Of a stretch of 64,000 bases of DNA, positions 54,684 to 64,000 are shown one piece after another (position 1 is the stretch's first letter; every line of letters starts with the position of its first letter). The notes below the pieces were generated by a model. It was not told where the DNA came from. It searched no databases and saw nothing but the letters and a program-made list of their open reading frames with translations. Origin of the DNA: Entoloma clypeatum (taxonomy: Eukaryota; Basidiomycota; Agaricomycetes; Agaricales; Entolomataceae); assembly GCA_963565915.1 (NCBI GenBank), contig OY751485.1:3658001-3722000 (forward strand). The letters are read 5' to 3'. A program made the position numbers and the translations under genes.

Positions 54684-57600
54684 ATGGACAATACTACTGA
54701 CAACAGAGCATTGCTCACCATCAAAGAAATTCTCGAGATATCACGAAACAATGGGTTTGTTGTGCCACGCACAACTCGCAATAATACCAAGGCCCATCTT
54801 CTCAACTTGATCGCTGTTCATGGATCAGAGGAATTCCAGAACGCTTTGGATGCAGCGGCTGTGGCGAAAAAAGCTAAAAGAAAAAATTTAGGAAAGAAGC
54901 GAGAGAAAATAGACGGAGATGATGAAAATGTACGAAATGTGCATTCGCATGTGGCCGATTTTGAAGGCGTGATCCATCATCGTGAATATGATCCTGGTCA
55001 TTATTTGGATGTTCCTTCTGAAGCAGAAGTTCACGCATCCTATCGTAACTTCTATGAAGCGACATCTGCAGCAGCATTCATCACGAATGTATGTGGAGTC
55101 TGTGCAAGAGAATTGCATTGCGGTGATCACGATATGAGGAGAATACCACTTACGGAGTTGCCAAATAGTCACTGTTTGATCCCTTCAGAGGTTCATCCTA
55201 AACATACGTTGTTCGACGAATGACTTTTCGAACCCGCAGGCATTATTGGAAATGGAGACAATCATAGCATTAATGTCTGTCGACATTGTCTTGTCAGTTT
55301 AGAAAAGGCATCTCCCAATCTCCCACCTCCTTTCAGTCTTGCCAATAATCTATGGATCAGAGAACAACCAGCCAAATTGACGACACTCACTTTTCCTGAA
55401 CAACAACTTGTTGCTCAAGTTTATCCTCGAATTTTCGTATTCAAACTCTTTCCAAAAAAGGGTTTTCCAGGAGATGCTTCACGTCTTCAAAGGGCTATGC
55501 GCAGGACAGTAATGTCATATGAATTGAGCCAGACAGGAATAATCTCGATGTTGGAAGGCAACTTAATGCCCTGGCCCCTCCAAATTCTAGCCTCCGTCAT
55601 CACAATAACATATATCGGAGTCCGGCGATTGCAAAAAATATCCATTCGATCATTGTTTCGTGTTTGTTAACAGAAAGTTTACGAGGCTCTGAAATGGCTA
55701 AAAGCAAATAATCCCCAATACTATGGCAATATCATCATTGATGAAACACGATTACAGACGTTACCTGAAGACGACGTACCTGTGGAACTTTTAAGCATTA
55801 TCTGTAACTCGACAGATGAAGATATCACAGCTCAAGAAAGCGAAGGCTACGTCGATGCTGAAGAAGTGGAGGAAGAAACAGATTTTAGTTTAGGTAAGTT
55901 TAATTTTATTGTGAAAAAAAAAAGTTTAAAAGGACTCGATTATGAAGTTGACGACGACGAATCAGAAACAGATGATAATAGAAAAGAAAGTAAGGAAAAC
56001 TATGCAATGGAGGAGTGGTTGAACTAAGATTACATAGATCAACCAACAGTTATTCCATTGAAATTCAACGGATCCATGGATGTTGATTTGACGAAGTTGT
56101 CTTCAACAGATCTTATGATGTGGGGGTTAGCAAATTTGTGGAATGAAAAGAGTGAGGGCGCCTATGGAATTTGCCCAGGTGGACTTCCTGTTGTTGATTT
56201 CGGTCGGATAAAATCAGGCGACGCAAGCAGCATAAACAATCGACCAAATTATTTTGAACACGCATTTCCCATCCTTTTCCCATATGGTCATGGAGGTATC
56301 GAAGGAAAACAAGGATGAGAAGTCAAGTTTCTTGACCATATCCAATGGGCGCTTCAGTATCATGATCGACGGTTTCGTTGACATGAAACTTTTATATTTG
56401 TTGCATTCGGAATATACCAGAAGTGCCAGGCTCTATTTTCTGCTCGTCTTCAAATTAGTCGGCAGGAATTTGAGGTGCAAGCCAACCTTTTATCAACATT
56501 AACAATTGAGAAGCTGCAAAAAGCTGTGGAGGAGGAAACCAAAAACAAACCTATATCAGATCCAGCAGTCCATGCTCTTCGCAAACAATTATTTGCTGTC
56601 GCATCTTGTGTGTCTGGTTCCAATCAGTCCCAGATAAAATTGCGAAGTCAGATATGGTTGACATCCCTTATGTTGAACCCTCCTTCAATTTGGATGACTA
56701 TCAATCCATCGGACATACATGATCCTCTTGCACAGATTTATGTTGGGGAAGCAATCAATCTCGATCATTTTATGGAAACAAAACACAGGGCACCGAATGA
56801 TGAAGAAAGAGCAAGGAACATCACGTCCGATCCATACGCAGCAGCGAAATTTTTCCATACTATGATACATATTGTTCTTGAGACTCTGTTCAGAGTCCAT
56901 CGAAACGATTTCAACATCAACAATCGGATTGGTGTTTGTGGGCGAGTTTCGGCATATTTTGGAACAGTGGAGTCTCAAGGATGTGGCACACTGCATTTAC
57001 ATATGCTGATATGGCTGGTCGATGCACCTACAGGCAAAGAAATGAAAGAGCTCCTGAAGAAAGAAGATTTTAGAGAAAAAGTGAAGAAGTTCATTCAAGC
57101 AAACTTTTGGGCATATATCCCTGGTCTTGAGAGTGAGGAATCCATTCACTGCATTTCCAGGGAGAAGAACATAGCATTTAATCGGCCTCCTAACCCTGAC
57201 AAAGACAATTATCGCGAAGAACTTCAGGACTTCGAATTGCGTCTCGCATGCGGCGAACAAATCCATTCCTGTCGTGTTCATCAATGTCTTGTCCAAAACA
57301 GAGCAGGAATATACCAATGTAAAAGACGAGCTCCTTTTCCAGTTGCAGATGATGATGGCATAGACGAAGAAGGACATTGGTGGCAAAAGCACCTCTTTCC
57401 TTTCATAAATGGATGGATTCCAGCAGTCATTGTCTGTGTTCGCTGCAATTGTGATGGTAAACTTCTCACAAATGGCGCCGACACTCAAAATGTAACGGGT
57501 TATGCCACACTGTACATGGCAAAAAAGCAGGGACGGAACTATAACATGTCAGCAGTCATGGCGAGTGGCTACGCTTATCATCAAGCCCATTTACATGATA

Positions 57601-60590
57601 AAGAATATGTTGATGAAATTCGTGGATATCAAAGGTTATTGCTGTTTCGTCTTGTGCATGCTGTCAATTGTGAACAGGAGTTGTCAGCACCAATGGTCGT
57701 ATCTTATCTTATGGGATGGGGTGATACCTTCGTTTCACATCATTACACTCCAATTTACTGGTCATCTTTTAAACGGTATTTGATCAAAAATTTTCCGGAC
57801 ATTCAAAGGTTAAACATACTTTTATCAAAAGATTAACAGTTTTAACTTTTTTCATAGACATGGGAATGAAAGTAATGAAGAGAGGATAAATGAAGGTTCA
57901 GCGGTAGTGGGAGATGTCGTCGTAAGTCTAGAACTGTCAAAGTGCATTAAGTATAATTTACGGAAATATAGGATGACAAGGAAGGCACCGACAACATCAT
58001 TTTGGACATGGCGAGTCAAGGGATATTGTTTCCAAAAAGTCAAATAACAGATTATGTGGCTCGAGGAGATGCCCTGGAGGATTACAACATTGTGGAATAT
58101 TTCAGTGGAACCTATGAAACACCCAAGACAGCTGTTGACAGACAGTTAGAGTTGTCAGACACAAATGAATGCACGACGAAACGCGGCCGTCCTCGACACA
58201 ACCGAATTCCTTATCATGCAGAACATCCTAAGGCAGCAACGTCCATGAGGGTAGTGCGACAAAAAGGGCACCATAACTTGCCTAACTTTGTGGGAGCAGC
58301 CTTCCCTCATCGCGATGATCCAGAAACAATCAATCTGTATTGCGGTTCCATGATTATGTTGTTGAAACCATGGCGAAACATCCAACATGATCTTAAAAAA
58401 CCTGAGGAGTCATGGCAACAGGCTTTTCAGGAGATGGAGGAAAACGCTGAGAAAGAAAAACAAAATATACTTGCAGGCATTGACTATTTTCATGAAACTC
58501 GATCAGCCACAGAAAAAAACACAAATGATAGAGAAAGAGAAACAACTTACGATGATGAAATGGACAACGAAGACGATAATATGGAAGAGACAGCAGTGCT
58601 GGGTACTACGCAAGATATATCGCTCGAGGCCATTATAAAGGCACAAACATCACAGGAAGAAGATTTCCATGCAAAAATGGCAATTGAGCTTGCGAAGCAC
58701 TCTTCCATTTTTAGCAATAGTACCAGTGAATATGAGAATTGGTACATTCAACAAACGGGCATTGGCCATACCCAAGGAACACAGGAACACGTCCAGCAAC
58801 TGGCAAAATGGCAAAATCAATTACAAAATATGATAGCCAAAATAAACATACCAAATGCAGATGTCTTGAATCATAGTATGGACGAAGTGACACAGAACAA
58901 CATCATACATCTTACACATGAAGTGGTGGGCGAAGGGAGTGGGGTCGTTTATCTATCATCCACAACATCAGTGACTGTGTGCATTGAAAGTGGTGGGGAT
59001 CCCTCTATTCTTAATGCCGAACAAAGATGCGCATACGAGATCATCATCTGACATCTTGATCGACAAATCGCAGGTGACAAAATTGAGCCACTAAAAATGA
59101 TCATCTATGGCGAAGGCGGCACAGGAAAATCCAAAATAATACAGTTGGTCACATCGGCTTTCGAACAACGAGGCTGTGGTCATCATCTTCTGAAATCTGC
59201 CTATACTGGAGTAGCAGCATCATTGATTAATGGTAAAACAACACATACCATTGGTTCAATGTCGTTGACAACCAGACGCAATGCTACCAAACATAAAGTC
59301 AGCAGCGAGTCGAAAAGCAAACTTGAAAAAATGTGGTCCCAAATATGGTTTCTGATCATTGATGAGATGTCAATGTTATCAAAGGATTTCTCTGCTTTGT
59401 TGTCACGAAACGCATCCATAGGAAAGAACGACGAATCGAATAAAGCTTTCGGAGGAATCCATGTAATTTTGTTGGGAGATTTTTTTCAATTTCCACCAGT
59501 GGCACGATCGATCCGAGACGCGCTCTTTTATCCCATCGCACAGGAGACAGATACAGTCCAGGCAATGGTCGGCCGAGCCATATATGAAGAATTTGATACT
59601 GTCATTGTGTTAAAAGAACAATTATGGATCAAAGATGAGATTTGGCATACCTTTCTGCGACACATGCGCTACGGTACTGTTGATTCAAAAGACATCGAGA
59701 TGTTGCGCTCTCTCATAATCGGACACTTGACTTCAACACCTGTGAACTTCGATGAACCACCCTGGAATGAATATGTTCTCATTACTCCACGACATGCAGT
59801 ACGCATCGCATGGAATGAGCATTCTTTACGAAAATTCTGCGAACAGAAACAAACACAATTACTTGTCTGCACATCTGAAGACACATTCAAAGGGAGACCA
59901 CTCACGAAGACGGAAATAGGCATACTTGAACATCATCGAGGGGGAGAACGAAAAAATAAAAGAGCGTCGAAGGATCTACCATATCAAATAGAAGTAGCAG
60001 TGGGTATGAAGGTGATCATGACAGAAAACATAGAAACCGACCTGGACATAACGAACGGAGCACTCGGCGAAATCGTAGAAATCATCAACGATCCTAGAGA
60101 ACCTCGACTTGCAGGAACGCCGAAAGAAAAGCTGAAATATCTCCCACTTTTCCTTCTAATCAAACTTGAACACACTCGAGCAGGAACACTTGAAGGACTC
60201 AAGCCACGAGTCATTCCCGTTGTACCAACATGGACGACGTACAGAGTGAAAATGATGACGAAGGAAGGGAAAAAGTTGACACATACGGTACGGAGAAGAC
60301 AATTCAGCCTGACAGCAGCCTATGCTTTCACCAATTATCAATCACAAGGCCAAACAATACCATACATCATTGCCGACATAGCGACGCCGCCCACCGGAGG
60401 ATTGAACATGTTCAATCTCTATGTCACCCTTTCTCAGAGTTCAGGTCGGAATACTATAAGGTCGTTGCAAGACTTTGACGAACGTAACTTTCTGAAAACC
60501 CCCAATGCAGAATTACTGAAAGAAGATGAAAGGCTTCAAAAATTAGACCAAGAAAACAAGGAGAGATATGATGCTTTTATACATATCTAG
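54684..60590 (+). pseudogene. Helitron RepHel (HUH nuclease plus Pif1-like helicase), degenerate
   Basis: The likely start is MDNTTDNRALL at 54684. A long N-terminal region contains CGVCARELHCG and a block like the DUF6570-type region of fungal Helitrons (LTFPEQQLVAQVYPRIFVFKL, MSYELSQTGI). The Rep nuclease has the HUH motif in GTLHLHMLIW (about 56985) and the tyrosine motif YATLYMAKKQ (about 57500), two tyrosines spaced four apart, for rolling-circle nicking. The helicase has Walker A GEGGTGKSK (59109), Walker B LIIDEMSML, HVILLGDFFQFPPV, a YQSQGQT motif and VTLSQSSGR at the end. In-frame stops are at 55221 (TGA), 55668 (TAA), 56025 (TAA), 56316 (TGA), about 56379 (TGA) and 59049 (TGA). The region 57834-58002 needs an intron or holds a break. 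Confidence 0.88.
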
Positions 60591-60769
60591 ACAGCAAATA
60601 ACATAAAAAGTTACACCGAACTGAGAGTGCCTGCGCGGGTGGGTGGGGGGAAAGGACTTTCAAAAAAGCGCACCTGGAAAAACGCCAGCCTGCAGGGAAA
60701 TAACGCTCAAGATACACGGATCAAGCAGGGAGAGTGTGAGAAAAAAGATTTGTAATTAAGGGGTCCCAA
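60591..60769. other. Helitron 3' tail, ending not located
   Basis: G-rich and A-rich sequence after the RepHel stop (GCGCGGGTGGGTGGGGGG) lies before the second half of the Tc1 right TIR. A Helitron 3' hairpin and CTRR end are expected here, but none is convincing. Confidence 0.4.
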
Positions 60770-60928
60770 TGTACCCTTGCAAGCAAGGGAATTATTGCAG
60801 ATTCTGAGAGTCCTGAAGCAGGGCGTTTAACCAGGTACCAATACCTTCTTTTGATTGGCATTATTTGCAAAGTTATTTTGAAGGTATTCACAAAGTAGCA
60901 AACATTGAATCAGTTTTGTGAGGCACTG

Positions 60929-61360
60929 TATGACAGAGTACATTCCGTTGATAATATATTCCAAAGTTTGAGGATGAGAAGTCGGCCCATTTTGGTGAGT
61001 TGTCACACCCACCAGCCTGCCACATCAGACTTCGAGTGATCTGTTATTATATTATCATCCAAGCTCGCTTGAGGCAATGCAAAGGTTTCAACTGAAAGGG
61101 AAAGAACAATCAATGTGATCAGCTGGGTGTCAATTTTGCCAGGTGTCACATTGTGACAATGCGAAACACTGATAGACATGAACTACTGGTTGATGATAGT
61201 ACAGTAGCTACAGATCCTGGCAGGTGCATATTGCTCTAGACTTTTTCCTGATGTGGCAACAAGGCATACTGCAGAGAGTGATCAAGCATGACATGTGTTC
61301 AGGGTCATACAACCAAGCAACAAAAAATCATTTGCGTTTTTTGATATCTTTATGAAAATA
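60929..61360. other. Non-coding flank of the Tc1 element
   Basis: It contains only the inverted-repeat arm at 61175-61209 that pairs with 45547-45582. No gene is seen. Confidence 0.45.
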
Positions 61361-61368
61361 GCTGTAAT

Positions 61369-62397
61369 CAAAGGGGTGGCAGAACTGGAATTTTTTACCC
61401 AAGGTCGGAATTTGCCTTAAAAATGGCTGGGAGATATTTTTTCAGATTTTTTCCAACACTTCTTGACCTCCTTCCTAACAAGGAAAGAGATTGATTTTTT
61501 TTTTGCAAAGTTGTGCGGAATGGTCCGTGCGAAAAAATTCAGAAAAATTAAAAACTTTATTCAAATATTTTCATCAAAATGGCTACTATCAGTGACCAGG
61601 TATTTGAAACAAGAACAGTATTTGAAAATCTCAACTACCTCCTTCCACATTCCACTTCTACCTCCAGGATTTGGCACACATCATCCTTTATATCATAATA
61701 CTGGATCCCCAAGTTTTTGAGCAGGGAAATTGAAGAGAGCCTGCTTGAGAGGCAATTTGGTGATTTTTTGCAAGGAAAACTGGTGTAAATATGGCAGTGA
61801 TGGCTAGATGTATCCAGATCCTGTGGACCACTTAAGGTTCGGTTCCGGAGCCTCTTTGGCAATATGAGGGGACCTCAAATCCTGGAGCTCAGGTCTCAGG
61901 ATGTGTTTATTAAAACAGGGGACACCAAACTATGAAAAAAGAGCTCTTGGAGTGACATTAGAGTGACACTTCCAAGCGGCGTTTGAATTGCCTAAGGGGT
62001 GCTAAATTATCAACATAGACGCTCAATGCATCAAATGCTTGCAGAGACTGAAATATGACCATGACAATACCATGACAATTGTTTCAAAAATACCTCAAAT
62101 TTTCGACTCCCCCTCACCGGGAAGCCTCTGACGACATGAGCACAATATTTCTTCCCAAAGTAAGGTTACAGGATTATAGAAGAGACAAATTACAAGCGAT
62201 CCCGAACAATCCCAGAGGAAATTGATAAGGTTCTCATGGAGAAATATGTTTGCCACTGAAAATGTTTCAAATATCTGGTCATCAATAGTATAACTTGGGA
62301 ACCGCCACACAGATTGAGAAATAGATTTGGATTTCCCAGCCCATTTCACATCAAATTCCCACATCAGGTATAAAATTCCAGTTCCGCCACCCCCTTG
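61369..62397. mobile_element. Non-autonomous hAT-like element, 1029 bp, long inverted repeats
   Basis: It begins CAAAGGGGTGGCAGAACTGG and ends with the inverted CCAGTTCCGCCACCCCCTTG. The 8-bp duplication GCTGTAAT flanks it at 61361-61368 and 62398-62405. Similarity of the arms continues inward for at least about 200 bp (for example GACCAGGTATTTGAAAC at about 61596 against its partner near 62280). CAAAG fits the hAT terminus pattern YARNG. The interior has no recognisable transposase. Confidence 0.78.
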
Positions 62398-62439
62398 GCT
62401 GTAATGGCAAAATAATACACTTATCATCAGCAAATCAGA

Positions 62440-62600
62440 CCTGTGCTACATAGCACTACATAGCACTGCATAGCATCATAGTGCTGTAGCATACATTGCC
62501 AAGTGTGTAGCACTCCATAGCATCAGGGCTGGCTATGCAGTACTATGTAGCATCAGTGTTTCATTATGTAGCCTACCTTTCAAACTGTGAAGCACTCCAT
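62440..62600. repeat. Short degenerate repeats of CATAGCACT
   Basis: Words such as CTACATAGCACT, GCATAGCATCA and GTAGCACTCCATAGCATCA recur about ten times, partly inverted (AGTGCTGTAGC). This is a decayed microsatellite-like block with no coding content. Confidence 0.6.
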
Positions 62601-62929
62601 AGACTCCACTATAGCCACCACATTTCAGCTGGTATTGCATGAATCCAAAGAGAAAAATTTAAACCAATTCATTGTAGGATATACATAATTACATATTTAA
62701 CAACATATGATGTGCACTGTCCTGGCTCACCTCCCTGCACATCCCTCGCCCAGGCATCGTCTCGTGTCAGCCCAGCATGCCCCCGCACGCAGCCACCTGC
62801 CATGTCCCTCAGCTCTCATGCATCCTCGTCACCCACGTCCCATACACCCCACACCTGCGTGTCATGCAATGGTGTGTTCCACCTGTGTTTGTGTGCCCTG
62901 TGCCTCATGTTGTTTCTCATGCATGCCAC

Positions 62930-64000
62930 ACCATTCTTGTGTCTCCTGTGCTGTTTCCTGTCCCATTTTTTGCATCACCCGCCCTTTCTCATGTCTCCCA
63001 TGCTGTTTCTTGTGTCTCCTGTGCCATTTCTCATGTCTCCTGTGCCATTTCTCATGTCTCCCATGCCATTTCTCATGTCTCCCATGCTGTTTCTCAGGTT
63101 TCCTGTCACATTTTTCACGTCCCCCGCTGTTTCTCATGTGACTATGCCGTTTCTCACTTCCCCTGCTGTTTCTCGTGTCCCCTGCCATTCCTCATGTTCC
63201 CTGTCCCGTTCCTCGCTTCCCCTGCCATTTCTGCATGTCTCCCGCCGTTTCTTGTGTCTCCCGCCATTTCTCGTGTGGTTGGTCAGTGGTCTGACCCAAC
63301 ATGGATGGTGGGGAGCTTACCTATACAGGGCCTCGTGGTCCTCATGTGAACAGAGGAGGAGGCATCAACAGAGGGGAGGGAGGGATGGAGGAGAAGGGAG
63401 TGATGGGGGGAAGACAAGAACTTAGGTGTGGCGAGGTTCAGTTCTTGATCTATACTTGGCAGGTTCTGGACCCAGGCAGCCAAGTGAAACATCGGAACTT
63501 GCCAACCTCGGCAACGCCCGAAAGTCAAAAAATATCCTAAGTCCCACATAACGTCTTCTTGCCTCCCCCCATCACCTCCCTCCACTCCCTTCTCCTCCAT
63601 CCCTCTGTCAATGCCTCCTCCTCCATTCACACGAGGGCCACAAGGCCCTGTCTAGGTGAGCTACCCACCATCCATGTCAGGTCAGACCACTGACCAACCA
63701 CATGCAAAATGGTGGGAGACATACAATGGACAGGACAGGACATGTGAGAAAGGCGGGGGGTGCGGGAAACACGAGAAATGGCGGGGGACATGCAGGAATG
63801 GTGGGAAAAGTGAGGAACATGACAGGGGATGCAAGGAACGGCGGGGGATGCGCTGGAACAGGACAGGAAACACGAGGAATGGCATAGAACACATGAAAAA
63901 CAGCGGGGGACGTGAAAAATGTGACAGGAAATCCGAGAACCAGCACAGGAGACACGAGAAATGGCGGGTGATGCGCAGAAACAGCAGGGGGTGGAGCAGG
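62930..64000. repeat. Foldback-like palindrome with 21-bp minisatellite arms
   Basis: Left: tandem 21-bp units near CCTGTGCCATTTCTCATGTCT (about 62930-63257). Then an arm at 63258-63420 (GTGGTTGGTCAGTGGTCTGA ...) pairs with an inverted arm at 63553-63722, with a 132-bp spacer between. Right: the minisatellite returns in inverse orientation (about 63705-64000) and runs off the window. The long open frames across this block are products of the 21-bp period, which is divisible by three. Confidence 0.8.

Larger units (their letters stand above)
47282..60590 (+). mobile_element. Helitron, at least 47282-60590, interrupted by Copia-D
   Basis: It contains a RepHel gene on the plus strand and a divergent accessory gene on the minus strand whose last codons lie left of Copia-D. 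It inserted in the right TIR of the Tc1 element, somewhere between about 47085 and 60770. I could not find a convincing TC start, or a 3' hairpin with CTRR followed by T, so the exact ends are open. Confidence 0.8.
45664..60928 (+). mobile_element. Tc1-like transposon with its right TIR split by Helitron and Copia-D
   Basis: The outer ends are CAGTGCCTCACAAAACTGATTC... at 45664 and its complement ending GGCACTG at 60928, each flanked by TA. The left TIR arm (about 45664-45876, 213 bp) ends TTTTGTGAGTA. Its partner starts at 47039 (TACTCACAAAACTGATTCAA), is lost after about 47085 and resumes at about 60770. Removing the 13.7-kb insertion leaves an element of about 1.6 kb, a normal Tc1 size. 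It has one transposase gene. Confidence 0.82.

Noticed and set aside
60591..60769. Helitron 3' end at one of the CTAG/CTGA/CTGG words
   Set aside because: None is followed by T or preceded by a convincing hairpin, so no terminus is claimed.
62707..63425. Three long frames rich in Cys, Phe, Leu and Ser
   Set aside because: The 21-bp unit is a multiple of three, so all frames stay open; the inverted copy gives matching antisense frames.

Overview
The window looks like a transposon graveyard, with some live-looking elements, from a filamentous basidiomycete, most likely an agaricomycete. I infer this from the 48-61 nt introns (23583-23630, 14233-14283, 14422-14469, 11544-11604), the mix of transposon families (Copia with a half-tRNA primer site, chromodomain Gypsy, basidiomycete-type Helitron, hAT and IS630/Tc1 transposases) and CpG-directed decay. 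I see no ordinary host housekeeping gene, rRNA, intact tRNA or CRISPR array.

Layout. (1) 1-7059: a Gypsy element (Gypsy-2b, minus strand, running off the left edge), split in gag by an intact Copia (Copia-A, 523-6309). (2) 7102-8703: a decayed hypothetical gene, then a decayed Gypsy-1-type LTR (about 8680-9203). (3) 9965-10471: a hAT-type MITE. (4) 10731-14538: a hAT transposase pseudogene split by a complete IS630/Tc1-like transposon (11195-14003). (5) 14.6-18.27 kb: MITE pieces, a tRNA-like relic and a 20-bp minisatellite. (6) 18270-43838: Copia-B, blown apart by Gypsy-1 (22517-42547). Gypsy-1 itself holds Copia-C (24485-30347) and Gypsy-2 (35372-42471), and Gypsy-2 holds a solo LTR (38798-39255). 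The MITE around Copia-B makes this five insertion levels. (7) 43.9-45.6 kb: the same minisatellite inverted, with more MITEs. (8) 45664-60928: a Tc1-like element whose right terminal inverted repeat is split by a Helitron, itself split by Copia-D (47343-53205). (9) 61369-62397: a second non-autonomous hAT-like element. (10) 62.9-64.0 kb: a foldback-like palindrome of 21-bp minisatellites around inverted arms. Target-site duplications (TSDs) support the LTR-element joints: GTCTG, TCTGG, GAAGG, CACCG, GTATT, ATGAC and TCGCC.

How the parts work. The Copia elements have a copia-type primer site complementary to the anticodon region of initiator tRNA-Met, and LTRs with CACGTG and a TATA box. The two Gypsy families instead show a Tf1-like self-priming layout: an 11-12 nt site 2 nt inside the 5' LTR is complementary to the predicted 5' end of the element's own RNA. 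Gypsy-1 carries an intact antisense gene between pol and the 3' LTR, encoding a coiled-coil protein with a Zn(II)2Cys6 cluster, although its gag and pol are broken. Gypsy-2 has an extra sense ORF in the same place. The Helitron has a divergent accessory gene. Copia-A has identical LTRs and one open 1575-codon gag-pol frame, and is the best candidate for a recently active element.

All names such as Copia-A are local labels. Family assignments come from motifs recognised by eye; no database search was run.
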